Below, in pieces: positions 16,066-25,544 of a DNA stretch of 62,383 bases. Source of the stretch: a virus. Each line of letters opens with the position of its first letter. Positions within the stretch are counted from its first letter, which is position 1. The DNA is taken from the IMG/VR virus record IMGVR_UViG_3300030102_004440, positions 1 to 62,383 of that record, one strand, 5' to 3'. The notes beneath the pieces are model-generated. The model was not told the DNA's origin. It ran no database searches and worked only from the letters and a program-made list of their open reading frames with translations. The position numbers and the translations under genes were made by a program.

Positions 16066-19000
16066 GCGGTGATGATATGCGAGAGGATTCAGTCGATGTC
16101 TATCTAAGACACCGAGATGAACTCCTCAAAGCCATATACAGCGGCTCTGACCCATCTCAAGAAGTGGGGGACTTCCTGCTATCCACAATCAACCTCAAGA
16201 ACCACGGCATAGAGTACGCCCTCAAGGACGAGGATATCGTCTGCCTCTCTTACAGCAATTTCATACTGAAGCAAGAAGGCGGGGGCGAGGGCGGAAGCCA
16301 AGGCAACCCGATGGCCGACTACCGTCCTGCCATGCTGATGCCCATACCAGCGATGCACGCATACGAGGGCAGAGTCAAGAGACATTGGACGAAGGCGGAC
16401 AACAAGAAGCACGGATACAAGTTCTACTCGGAGCAGAAACCCGGACAGTCAGCCACAGACCACCTCAAGGAGAACGAGATACCTAGGGAGATGAGGCACG
16501 GGCTGTGGCCTGAGATACTACCGTTCACCTACAAGTTGGACAGGGACAGCCCTGAGACCCTCATCACAGAACCCACGGAATCGGACACCGAGCAGATTCA
16601 ACAGGGTCACTACCTCAACATAGACCCATTCAGCGAGAAGTCACACCCAATCAGGAGGAGAAGAGCGGATACCGGAATGCCTGAGTGGGAGAACGTGCTC
16701 AGGAACTTCTACTTCGACAAGGAGGGAGGGACGTCCCTAGCAGAGCAATCGATGGGCATCGAAGACGCCCACAAGGAGTACCACGACGAGGAGGAGAAGG
16801 AGCACAAGCACGGCTTCTACAAGGGCATGCACTTCGGTAGGCCCGGACACAGGCACTCATTCGCGGGAGGGGAGGAGACCACCCACCAACACACACTCAG
16901 AATGAGGGACATGGAGAGATGGAGAAGCGGCTCTCACATCAGGGACGATGAGCAGAGAGAGGCATTCGTCAGGGACTTGGACAAACTGGAGAGAGCCGGC
17001 ACGGACATGGAGAAGGCCCACTTCGACTGGAGGATGAAACTGCTCGACAGCCACAACGTGACTGAGGAGAGCATAGTCGGCGAAGAGCCGAGCCGAGAGA
17101 AAATCTTGGGGAGGTTGATGGACACCACCCTACCACCACTAGCGAACGAGGAGGAGGCCAAGAGGGAACTGATGGGCAACCCAATCAGCAAGACTCATGC
17201 GCATGGCATGGGATGGGAGACCTACAACTACGGCCTTGAGTTCCTATCGCCGAAGGAGAGGAGCATGGTTCTCGACCACATAGACAAGTACGGCACTGAT
17301 GACCCCAAGCATCAGAGCGTGGAGTTGGAGGACGGCCACAAGATAAGCATGACCCGATTGAAGAAGAACTTCATGCACAGGAACGGAGCGGAAGACGACT
17401 ATTTCTCCCGAAGACAGGGATACACAGGGGCAAACGCACACTCCAACATCGAAAGCGCGGAAGACACGGAGATAGGCGGAGATGAGGGAATGGTATCGGC
17501 AGCGCTCAAGAGCACGTACATCAAAGATGGAAGAGTGATGGACGGAGAGCCTTACGAGTACGACAGCAACGACAACAAGACTCAGATGTTCGACAATACC
17601 GCATTCGACGAACTCATGGAGAACCTAGAGGCGATGTACGAGGGGGACGACCTGCTGCATCATGGTGTGGAGGACGAAGACCCTGAGAAGAAGAGGGATA
17701 ATCGAAACCTCTTCCCGTTCCAGCAATCGGACAGGGATAAGATACTGGAGAGAATGAACAGGGGAATGGACTTGAAGCAAGCGCTCAAGGGAATGATTCG
17801 CAGGGACAGCGACGCTCTTCTCAGCAAAGAGGGGCTGTTGGCGCTAGTAGGAAGCCAAGACAGCCTCCATCCGATATTCGGCGGTCAGAGCGGGCCTCTG
17901 CTACCCGATGAGATAATGAGCACGGTGATGGAGGAACTGGAGAGCAGAGTCGGCGCTGCAAAGAGGGCAAAGGCAATCAGGCATGCGATGATGGCACATA
18001 GGACTGGAATCAACGCACCCCACAAGGAAGACCTACCCGAAGAGCAACACGGTCACTTCTACGAATCCGATGGAAAACTGAGGGGACTGGCATGGCCGTT
18101 CTCAGCCCCATTCATACACAGGAGCGGTGCTAACATGCAGAAGACCACGCATGCCGAACTGCTCCACGACCACCTAGCGGACGCATCCAAGTTCGAGTTC
18201 AGGCCGAGGGAGATACTAGGCGAGAACGGGGAGGTCATAGGAATGAGGAGATTCGCAAACCTAGTCGGCGGGGAGTCCTCTTGGATAGGGGACAAGACGA
18301 ACGACGGGTCTATCTCTCCGTCCATGGATACGATAGGACTCACCTCTCAATTGCTACCTCACTTCCTACCTGCCGGAGTGAAGTCGCATCACACCGCACA
18401 CGGCATAGCGGCGAAGACCGACACCTTCTCAGCGAGGAGGGGAACTAGGGGCAGGAACATCAAGAACTCAGGGGACGGGCACGTATCCAGCAGACACCCC
18501 GAACTATTCAGACTCACGAAGGACGGGATGCCCAAGGACATGAAGATAGACAGGGAAATCCACCCTAGAATGCAGAAACTCGTATTGGAGAAGGACACAT
18601 TCGCTCATCACAACCCATATGTCGAGACCAACGTGGTGAGGACGAAAGGTGGCGAAAGCGGACGGAGAGAGGCTGGGGGCGACGTATCCATCAGCAGGAA
18701 CGCCGCTCAGACCCATCTGCTGTCCCTGCTACACGGTAGGGTCAATCGAGGATTGAAGGACGCCATATCCTACCCAGTCCCATTCAGGCAGTTCATCAGA
18801 AACGCAGACAAGATGATGCCTGAAGGGGTAGACTTAGCAGACGTCATGGGCAACCTACCGCTGTTCTCGAAACCCGTGGACACGATGGAAGTCGGCTTCG
18901 AGGACGAACTCCTAGCAGCAGAGGAGGCGTTGAACGACCCAAGCACCCCTAGGGAGCAACTGGAAGAGATACGCGAGAGAATCATAGGAATGCTAGGCGA

Positions 19001-21533
19001 GAGAAGCGCAGCCGAAAGAGAAACCATGTCCACCAAAGGCACAGGAGGTCAATTCGGTGCTGACAGGAACATGGAGAGCATGCTGATGGGAGACCACATG
19101 GCCGTCATTCGCGAGGCGAAGAGACTCAGAGCGATAGTTGAGAAGGAGTTCCCTGACGCATTCCATCCTGACAACCCGAAAGCACTCGTCAACGCACACG
19201 CTCTGATATCAGGAGCACAGCGCTCCCTACATCACACAGGTGGGGAGAACGCCACTACCCATGGCTACGAGGCTAGACAGGAGGAACTGGAGACCACGAG
19301 CGACAAGTTCGCCACCCTATCCACGCTCCTGCAACAGGACGCAGTGAGGGACAACCACACAATCAGCCCAATCAGGAACGCCAGCACCAAGGAAGCCGAC
19401 ATGACCCTAGACAAACTAGGACTGCCCAAGGACGAGGCGCACAGGGAGTACGTCAAGAAATGGCTCTCCACCCTGAGCGCAGACGTCGTAGCGATGTCCG
19501 TGGGCAAACTCGCTGGACTGGGAATACCTTGGAACGCCGATGACCCGGACATGTTCAGTTCAGCATTGGGACTAGACAGCACGCACGACGCATTGGACAT
19601 GGCGTTGATGAACGACAAGAGGAACTGGCCTACGGGAAGCAATGACCCCGGTAGGAAGAACGCATTGAAGACATTCGCACAGAGAATACCACTGCACAAC
19701 GCGATATCTTGGCTAGGCAACCACTTCAAGACAGCAGAGAGAAACAGGCCAGTCAGCGAGAAGCAACTCAGCACGTACGGCTTGGTCATACACGAACCCC
19801 CCAAGCAGAAGCGAGGCAAGGCAGAATCGAGAAGCGGTGACCCCCTACTACATCCGGTCTACGAGGGTACTAAGGGATGGAGGGAGGCACAGAGGCAGAA
19901 TCGCGTGAAGGACATAGCGAGCCACATCGTCATGTTCGACACTGGAATAGCGCCTGAGCAGATATCCTCCGAGATGCCGTCTGTGATGGAGAACAGAGTC
20001 GGAATGAGGGGGGATGCGAGAATAGGCTCGATAGAGAGTCAAACCGGGGTCGTACCCATGGACGTCATCAACGACGGAGCGATGCACACTGGGGAAGAGG
20101 GGCTTGCGGAGTTCGGCCTAGAGTTCGATGGAGGCATGCCAGTGGTGGGAACTAACCCACAACCCACCAATTACAACCCCGTTCCGAGGATGTCAGTGGC
20201 AAGCGTGCTGGACGAGACCCACAATCCTGAGCACATTCAGATGATGTACGACAGTCACGAGCCTCTGCCTGACAGCAGCGCCCCGTTGAACACTCCGGGT
20301 CTTGAGGGAACACTACCGTCGGAATACGACTGGCAATTAGTCGGCAAGGCCGACGTCCCGAAGGAAGTACCGCTGATAGAGCCGATGCACAGGATATTCG
20401 AACTGGAGGACATGTCCCAACTGAGGGGATTCACCGGAGAGTGGGTGGTATCAGTCCACAGGGACGGAGTGAGGTGCAAGGTCACCAAGAAGGGCAACAA
20501 CGTCAGATTGCAGAACGAGAAGGGAGAGGAGCAGTCGACGAGCGACGAGATGAGAGCATCACTCCGTTCGACATGCAAGAGCAACTACATCGTCGATGCC
20601 ACGCTCGTAGACGGAGACCTGTTCATCAATGACATCCTGATGTACGACAACGACCAAGTTATGGAACTCACCACTCGCGAGAGGGTCAAGTTGCTAAGGG
20701 GTCAGTTCGACAGTTATGAGCCGGTGCACATCCCAAGCCCATCAGACATACGTGTCACTGACGAGGTGGGACTGGAGAACGCAGTCGAGTCCCTAGGCAA
20801 GGAAAACGACATGCTGCTCATACGAGACGCGAAGTCCACCTACATGAAGGGAGAGGAGAAGCATCCCAAGTGGATAATGCTGGCTAAGGAGGACATCCTC
20901 TACCACGTTCCGTTCACCATGGACATCGACGATTCCCATTTCATCCTCAGACTGCCCGAAGACCTAGTGAAGTACGAGATAAGCGAGGAAGGCCCAATCA
21001 ACCCAGTGGCAGCGATAGGCTCGGTATCGGACTCCGACTACTCAGTGAGACTCGCGAAGAGCCTACAACCATACTGGGAGAATGGGTTCGCATACCTCAA
21101 GGGCGAGAAGAACAAGACGCCCGATGGCGCAGACTGGAATGAGGAGGAGGCTGACGAGGGCATGACGGACGAGCGCGCCCGCAGGATAGAGCATCAGAGC
21201 GCTGGGATACTGAAGCCCAAGAAGGACAGCAGCATCGTACTGAAGCCCAAGGACACCTTGAAGGCGCTGCTACTGATAGAGAAGACACTCGACAAACTCG
21301 ACAAGGGATTCGCGGGACACTACCCCATGAGCGGCGGAAGGGGACTGGGCATAGACGTCGGCGATGGGACTGAGAGTCCTAGAGGGCCTACAACGCTCAT
21401 AGCCGAGCAGAGCCTACCTGATTGGGACATGAAGAAGCGTCCGGGTACAGACCCGGAGAAACCTGACGACTATCCCGGAAGAAGGAAAAAGATGGCACGA
21501 AATGCCAAGCAGTACAACGAAAACGCCTCGTAG
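16062..21533 (+). CDS. 1823-residue head-region protein with C-terminal degenerate DNA-ligase-like domain
   Basis: Most of the protein is unrecognised. It is acidic, His-rich (notably about 245-290) and mainly helical. Residues about 1435-1625 match the nucleotidyltransferase core of ATP-dependent DNA ligases in motif order. These are motif I region VSVHRDGVR (His1466 where ligases have the catalytic Lys), motif III region IVDATLVDGDLFINDILMYD (Thr replaces the expected Glu), motif IV region NDMLLIRDAKSTY (EG replaced) and motif V region KWIMLAK (Lys lost). The fold is therefore likely kept and ligation lost. It may bind nucleotide or DNA ends as a structural element. The gene lies between portal and prohead protease, suggesting an internal head protein. 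The ligase relation is inferred from motifs. Confidence 0.65.
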   Translation: MSGDDMREDSVDVYLRHRDELLKAIYSGSDPSQEVGDFLLSTINLKNHGIEYALKDEDIVCLSYSNFILKQEGGGEGGSQGNPMADYRPAMLMPIPAMHAYEGRVKRHWTKADNKKHGYKFYSEQKPGQSATDHLKENEIPREMRHGLWPEILPFTYKLDRDSPETLITEPTESDTEQIQQGHYLNIDPFSEKSHPIRRRRADTGMPEWENVLRNFYFDKEGGTSLAEQSMGIEDAHKEYHDEEEKEHKHGFYKGMHFGRPGHRHSFAGGEETTHQHTLRMRDMERWRSGSHIRDDEQREAFVRDLDKLERAGTDMEKAHFDWRMKLLDSHNVTEESIVGEEPSREKILGRLMDTTLPPLANEEEAKRELMGNPISKTHAHGMGWETYNYGLEFLSPKERSMVLDHIDKYGTDDPKHQSVELEDGHKISMTRLKKNFMHRNGAEDDYFSRRQGYTGANAHSNIESAEDTEIGGDEGMVSAALKSTYIKDGRVMDGEPYEYDSNDNKTQMFDNTAFDELMENLEAMYEGDDLLHHGVEDEDPEKKRDNRNLFPFQQSDRDKILERMNRGMDLKQALKGMIRRDSDALLSKEGLLALVGSQDSLHPIFGGQSGPLLPDEIMSTVMEELESRVGAAKRAKAIRHAMMAHRTGINAPHKEDLPEEQHGHFYESDGKLRGLAWPFSAPFIHRSGANMQKTTHAELLHDHLADASKFEFRPREILGENGEVIGMRRFANLVGGESSWIGDKTNDGSISPSMDTIGLTSQLLPHFLPAGVKSHHTAHGIAAKTDTFSARRGTRGRNIKNSGDGHVSSRHPELFRLTKDGMPKDMKIDREIHPRMQKLVLEKDTFAHHNPYVETNVVRTKGGESGRREAGGDVSISRNAAQTHLLSLLHGRVNRGLKDAISYPVPFRQFIRNADKMMPEGVDLADVMGNLPLFSKPVDTMEVGFEDELLAAEEALNDPSTPREQLEEIRERIIGMLGERSAAERETMSTKGTGGQFGADRNMESMLMGDHMAVIREAKRLRAIVEKEFPDAFHPDNPKALVNAHALISGAQRSLHHTGGENATTHGYEARQEELETTSDKFATLSTLLQQDAVRDNHTISPIRNASTKEADMTLDKLGLPKDEAHREYVKKWLSTLSADVVAMSVGKLAGLGIPWNADDPDMFSSALGLDSTHDALDMALMNDKRNWPTGSNDPGRKNALKTFAQRIPLHNAISWLGNHFKTAERNRPVSEKQLSTYGLVIHEPPKQKRGKAESRSGDPLLHPVYEGTKGWREAQRQNRVKDIASHIVMFDTGIAPEQISSEMPSVMENRVGMRGDARIGSIESQTGVVPMDVINDGAMHTGEEGLAEFGLEFDGGMPVVGTNPQPTNYNPVPRMSVASVLDETHNPEHIQMMYDSHEPLPDSSAPLNTPGLEGTLPSEYDWQLVGKADVPKEVPLIEPMHRIFELEDMSQLRGFTGEWVVSVHRDGVRCKVTKKGNNVRLQNEKGEEQSTSDEMRASLRSTCKSNYIVDATLVDGDLFINDILMYDNDQVMELTTRERVKLLRGQFDSYEPVHIPSPSDIRVTDEVGLENAVESLGKENDMLLIRDAKSTYMKGEEKHPKWIMLAKEDILYHVPFTMDIDDSHFILRLPEDLVKYEISEEGPINPVAAIGSVSDSDYSVRLAKSLQPYWENGFAYLKGEKNKTPDGADWNEEEADEGMTDERARRIEHQSAGILKPKKDSSIVLKPKDTLKALLLIEKTLDKLDKGFAGHYPMSGGRGLGIDVGDGTESPRGPTTLIAEQSLPDWDMKKRPGTDPEKPDDYPGRRKKMARNAKQYNENAS

Positions 21534-21594
21534 AAACCTTGATTGGTAGTCCCGGAGCATTGAAGTAGTAAAGCAATACGTCCCTACCGATAGT

Positions 21595-22974
21595 GTGCTC
21601 GGAAGTAGACAACTGTTCAGACATGATGACGACCCACTGGTCGTGCTCAAGGGAGGAAACGACCTCATCGTGGCTGGCTACGCCAGCGTGGAAGTTGTAG
21701 ACAAGCAAGGTGACGTAATAACGAAGGAGGCATTGAAAGACGCATTCAGCAAGTTCATGCAGAATCCGTCGTACAGAAACGTTCAACTTGCGCACTCAAA
21801 TATACAAGTAGGAGATGTAGTACCGAATTACACTGATAGCGAAGGGAGGTTGTGGAAAAGCGAAGTCGATGATGTCGGAATGTTTGTTGTAGTAAAACTG
21901 CGTGACGACATCGAGAAAGCAAAAGAGGTTTCAGCAGAAATCAGAAAAGGCGTTCTCAGAGGATTCAGTATCGGCGGTCAGGCTTTCAAGAGGGTTAGAA
22001 AATCAGACCCGAAGAGAGGCGACTACCAAGAGATAAGCAAACTGGAACTACATGAGATAACGATTTGCGAGAAAGGCATCAATCCCGAAGCAACATTCAG
22101 CATACTGAAAGAAGACACGGACGTGACAGAAATGACAGAAACAGAGAACGACAATGAAATGATGAAGCAGTTGGGCGATGTCCTATCGCGCCTTGAGGGA
22201 AGACTGGATGACATGGAGAAAGCCATGCCAAAAGGTCTCGCAGAGCACATGGACAAGAAAAAGGACGCCGCCGACAAGAAAGACGAGGGTAAGAAATCCG
22301 AGGATGTACCCGAAGAAGTAGCAGAGGAAGCATCTGTTGAGAAATCAGCAGAGTACTCCGACGTTATCACTTCCGAGTACCTCAACTGGATGGAAGACAC
22401 CCTGAAGAGTGGCGGAGTTGACACAGAAGCAGCACGCGCACACTTCGATGACCTAGAGAAAGCCAACCTAGGTTCTACTCCTGAAGAGTGGGACGCAGGA
22501 TACGAGCAGCACACTGGTCAGGTCAAAGGCCGAGCACAGGAAGGCGGAAACCCGTCCACCAACGCTATCGGCAAGACAACCGGAAGCGGTGGCAAAGTCG
22601 AGAAATCCGACTTCGTGACATCAGCATCCGACGCAGACGTAGAGTCCGCATACGAAGTCTACAAAGCAGCAGCCCTAGAGCAGGAGTTCAAGGCTAACCT
22701 AGAGAAGCAATTCGCTACTCGATTCGCTGCTGAGAGAGCAGAAGAGGTAGCAAAGTCCGAGGCACTAGCCTTCGACGCACGCGGCCCTCTTGGTGAAATA
22801 CAGAAATCCATCGAAGCACTAGGTGCAAGAATCGATGAAATAGCAACTCCTTCAGAAGGAGGCGAAATCCGCAAGTCCGAGAGCGCACCATCCGTGGTCG
22901 TTCCTTCGACTGAAGACCTAGCACAAATGACATGGGAGGAAGTACACAACTTGGCGTCAAAGACGTTCGAGTGA
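21595..22974 (+). CDS. Prohead protease fused to a scaffold-like C terminus (XkdF/HK97 type)
   Basis: 459 residues. The N-terminal about 165 residues fit the phage prohead protease fold: LIVAGYASVEVVDKQGDVI, then QLAHSNIQVGD with a candidate catalytic His, and GVLRGFSIGGQAF with a candidate catalytic Ser. KLELHEITICEKGINPEA completes the signature. The remaining 290 residues are acidic, helical and polar, as expected of an internal scaffold cleaved during maturation. It ends with MTWEEVHNLAS, a motif shared with the gene at 15067. The start is uncertain: the GTG at 21595 lacks a ribosome site and the frame is open back to 21550 (ATT at 21559). The major capsid gene follows. Confidence 0.85.
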   Translation: MLGSRQLFRHDDDPLVVLKGGNDLIVAGYASVEVVDKQGDVITKEALKDAFSKFMQNPSYRNVQLAHSNIQVGDVVPNYTDSEGRLWKSEVDDVGMFVVVKLRDDIEKAKEVSAEIRKGVLRGFSIGGQAFKRVRKSDPKRGDYQEISKLELHEITICEKGINPEATFSILKEDTDVTEMTETENDNEMMKQLGDVLSRLEGRLDDMEKAMPKGLAEHMDKKKDAADKKDEGKKSEDVPEEVAEEASVEKSAEYSDVITSEYLNWMEDTLKSGGVDTEAARAHFDDLEKANLGSTPEEWDAGYEQHTGQVKGRAQEGGNPSTNAIGKTTGSGGKVEKSDFVTSASDADVESAYEVYKAAALEQEFKANLEKQFATRFAAERAEEVAKSEALAFDARGPLGEIQKSIEALGARIDEIATPSEGGEIRKSESAPSVVVPSTEDLAQMTWEEVHNLASKTFE

Positions 22975-22985
22975 ATACTACTTTA

Positions 22986-23006
22986 GGAGATAAGAGGTGA
23001 AGAAAA
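22986..23006 (+). promoter_or_regulatory. Strong ribosome-binding leader of the major capsid gene
   Basis: GGAGATAA is followed by AGAGGTGAAGAAAA directly before the ATG at 23007. A near-copy, GGAGATAA...AAGGTGAAAAAGAT, precedes the next gene (24193-24220). These A-rich leaders with strong GGTGA sites are unusual here, where most starts overlap stops, and fit very high expression. Confidence 0.6.
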
Positions 23007-24179
23007 ATGGCAAGAAATTACGTACGAACAATAACTGACATGGAAAGGTACTACTACGGTGCTGGAAACGCAATGGGCTACTCATACAGTGGCAGCGAAC
23101 TGTTGAAGGCTGACAGCCCAATGCTGTCTACCACTGGTGGTACATACCAAGCAATCTACGGACGCAAAGTATGGTCACAGTTGAACCAAGAGTTCAACGC
23201 CTTCTCTATACTACCAAAGAGACCATGGGACAGAAGCGGATGGAGAGTAATCACCGCTCGCCCAAACAACGACGGTGTACTACACGGTGGAGTTGCTGAG
23301 AACGCAACACTGCCTGAGACTGTGAGGCCAACCTTCCAGCACGTAGCAGCCAAGCCAAAGACAATCGCACACACGTTCGATATGTCCGAGACGGCTATCT
23401 TCCTTGCTGACAAGGACGACGGATTGGGAGACATCCGCTCAGTCATGAAGGAAGAGATGGGCAAGCACCACGCTGAGATGGTCAACAAGATGCTCCTAAC
23501 GGACGTCGACACCCCAGCAGGAAACAACTTCGAGTCCCTCGACAGAGTGACTGCACAAGACGGTACAACCAACGGTTTGACTGGACTAAGAACAAGCGGC
23601 GGTACAACACACGTCGACGCAGCAGGAGACCTAGACATCTACTCGATTGCTAGGGCTTCCAACTCTTGGTCAAGAGCAGAGGTATCCTGTGGAGCAGACG
23701 CTTCAGCAGGAAATCAAAGAGTCCTCACACTGGACATCATGGACGAGATGTTCCAAAAGTTGTGGATTCGTGGTGGAAACCCGAAAGTCATCCTAACTGG
23801 ATACGACACACTGATGAGGATTCAGCAACTGCTACAATCCCAACAGAGGTTCATGGAAGAGAAGAGGGTCACCCCAACCTACAACGGTGTGAAGGGTGTT
23901 CCCGGTATCGAAGCCGGATTCATCGTGGCAACCTACAACGGTGTACCAATCATCCCAACCAAGGACATGCTCTCTGATGGAATCAGCAGAATGTACTACC
24001 TAGACACCGACTACCTATACTTCAGCACTGCAATACCAACGCAGTACTTCGAGTCAGGTATCGAGACTGGCGACCCGTTCGCCATCAACAGACTGGGCCA
24101 AGAGGGTCTATACCGAACCATGGGTGAGATATGGACTACCTTCTTCGGAGCACAGGGGAGCGTACGTGACCTCAAGTGA
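23007..24179 (+). CDS. Major capsid protein, HK97 fold
   Basis: 390 residues, typical for the family. It follows the prohead protease and has the strongest ribosome site in the window. An N-terminal arm (about 1-60) is followed by beta/alpha segments. HK97-type features include FNAFSILPKRPW...GWRVITARPNN, MDEMFQKLWIRGGNPKVILTGYDTL, and a terminal GVPIIPTKDM...YYLDTDYLYF, the last resembling the spine and beta-hinge strands of encapsulin/HK97 capsids. It forms the icosahedral shell. No N-terminal delta domain is fused, consistent with the scaffold residing in the protease gene. The identity is inferred from context plus these patterns. Confidence 0.87.
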   Translation: MARNYVRTITDMERYYYGAGNAMGYSYSGSELLKADSPMLSTTGGTYQAIYGRKVWSQLNQEFNAFSILPKRPWDRSGWRVITARPNNDGVLHGGVAENATLPETVRPTFQHVAAKPKTIAHTFDMSETAIFLADKDDGLGDIRSVMKEEMGKHHAEMVNKMLLTDVDTPAGNNFESLDRVTAQDGTTNGLTGLRTSGGTTHVDAAGDLDIYSIARASNSWSRAEVSCGADASAGNQRVLTLDIMDEMFQKLWIRGGNPKVILTGYDTLMRIQQLLQSQQRFMEEKRVTPTYNGVKGVPGIEAGFIVATYNGVPIIPTKDMLSDGISRMYYLDTDYLYFSTAIPTQYFESGIETGDPFAINRLGQEGLYRTMGEIWTTFFGAQGSVRDLK

Positions 24180-24220
24180 GGCTGAACGATAGGGAGATAA
24201 CAAGGTAAGGTGAAAAAGAT

Positions 24221-24625
24221 ATGGCAGAAGAATTAACAGCAACAGCAGCGGGCGGCTCGCTAACAGCCGCAGTGACAGGCGCTTGGGAACTCAGAGCGGG
24301 TTCACAAGACACGACCGAATACCTAGATGGAGCAGGAGATGTATCCTACCCCGGCGGCGGGCCGGGTACTTTCGCAGCAGTGAACAGCGATGGAGCAAAC
24401 GGATACGACCCAGCACCAAAGATGGCTATCCTAACCCTAGGAGCAATCGCAGACGGCAACACAGTGACACTAGCAGGTGGCATCACCGCAATCACTGGGG
24501 CATTCTTGACTACATTTACCGCTAACCACGGACAAGACGCAGGTCTTTCCTTTAGCGGAAAAGTAATCACTTTGGAAGCCACAGGCTCTGTGACTAGCGG
24601 ACAAATATTAGTCTTCTATTCGTGA
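24221..24625 (+). CDS. Candidate capsid decoration protein
   Basis: 134 residues, Gly/Ala/Thr-rich and beta-strand-rich, with no charged helix. It directly follows the capsid gene and has a similar strong A-rich leader, suggesting a high-copy virion protein. Segments such as KMAILTLGAIADGNTVTLAGG and SFSGKVITLEATGSVTSGQILVFYS suit a small jelly-roll or beta-tulip decoration or cement protein. No specific family can be named. Confidence 0.55.
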   Translation: MAEELTATAAGGSLTAAVTGAWELRAGSQDTTEYLDGAGDVSYPGGGPGTFAAVNSDGANGYDPAPKMAILTLGAIADGNTVTLAGGITAITGAFLTTFTANHGQDAGLSFSGKVITLEATGSVTSGQILVFYS

Positions 24626-24634
24626 GGTGTGTAA

Positions 24635-25030
24635 GTGCCCACGGTGACCTACATAGGAAAGCAGGACAGGCGTCGGAACAACGATGCCTCCATGCCTGAC
24701 TGGGTTAGGGGCATTCCGCAGGAAGTATCTGACGACTGGGTTGCTAGAAATAGCAAAAGACTCAGTGCAGACTTCGTAATAGCAGGAGCGCATGAAGACC
24801 TAGGCAGCGATGGGATACCTGACTCCGCATGGACGAAAGCCAAAATCACAGAGTGGTTGACAGGGCAGGGAGTCCACGTTGGTGGAGGCTTCAAAACCAA
24901 GATGACATTGCTCGATATGGTGGAAGGTGTTTTGAACCCGACCCCCGTGGTAGAGCCAGTAGTCGAGGAAGCACCAGTTGAAGAACCGGCAGAAGTACTA
25001 GAAACAGAAACAATAGGAGATGATGAATAA
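24635..25030 (+). CDS. Small protein with HeH/SAP-like motif
   Basis: 131 residues from GTG at 24635, preceded by GAGGTG. Residues about 67-100 (WTKAKITEWLTGQGV...TKMTLLDMVEGVL) resemble the helix-extended-helix motif seen in SAP, LEM and HeH domains, which bind DNA or proteins. Similar motifs occur in phage head-tail connector proteins. The C terminus is acidic, with Glu/Val/Pro repeats. It overlaps the next ATG by one base. Confidence 0.55.
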   Translation: MPTVTYIGKQDRRRNNDASMPDWVRGIPQEVSDDWVARNSKRLSADFVIAGAHEDLGSDGIPDSAWTKAKITEWLTGQGVHVGGGFKTKMTLLDMVEGVLNPTPVVEPVVEEAPVEEPAEVLETETIGDDE

Positions 25031-25308
25031 TGGCATTTAGCAGCACAACAGACACAAGAACACACGCAATGGGCGACCTTTTGATGGTCACCGGAGATTG
25101 GGACGCAGACAGCGTGACCACAGGCTCGATAGTCACAGGTCTTTCAGAGATATTGGCTTGCGGAGTCACAGGTGATACGTACGCCGATGTCACTGGTGGA
25201 GGCGTAGACGGAGCATTCGCAATCGTCGCAGACGCAGCACCGGGTACAATGGTAGTAGACTGTAAAACCAGCAATACTGGTTCTTGGTGGGCACTAGGGA
25301 AGCGCTGA
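25030..25308 (+). CDS. Small beta-rich virion protein candidate
   Basis: 92 residues, Gly/Thr/Asp-rich with alternating beta strands (SVTTGSIVTGLSEILACG, then TMVVDCKTSNTGSWWALGKR). The pattern VTTGSIVTGLSEIL is of a kind often seen in small phage capsid accessory proteins. It has two Cys but no zinc motif. The ATG at 25030 overlaps the previous stop TAA. Confidence 0.5.
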   Translation: MAFSSTTDTRTHAMGDLLMVTGDWDADSVTTGSIVTGLSEILACGVTGDTYADVTGGGVDGAFAIVADAAPGTMVVDCKTSNTGSWWALGKR

Positions 25309-25325
25309 TTGAGGCGGTGACCTAG

Positions 25326-25529
25326 ATGGGTAGTGCAAGTCTAACGCTAAAGTTCGCGGTAGTAGGGCCAGTAGCACCTGCTGACTTCTCTTCGGAGAGC
25401 GCAGCAGAGACAGCACTGAACGATGCCTACACGACAGTCACGGATGCAGATACTACTACCTCTCTAGTCTCGTCAGAGCCAATTGTCATACTAGGCAACG
25501 TATATCTAATTCTGACATACTACGCATGA
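25326..25529 (+). CDS. Small beta-rich protein of unknown function
   Basis: 67 residues with a GGCGGTGA ribosome site (25312-25319) 6 nt before the ATG. It has hydrophobic beta strands at both ends (SLTLKFAVVGPV and EPIVILGNVYLILTYYA) and an acidic Thr/Ser-rich centre. No family is recognised. Its position between head and neck genes suggests a virion accessory protein. Confidence 0.5.
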   Translation: MGSASLTLKFAVVGPVAPADFSSESAAETALNDAYTTVTDADTTTSLVSSEPIVILGNVYLILTYYA

Positions 25530-25544
25530 TGGTGAGGGATATGT

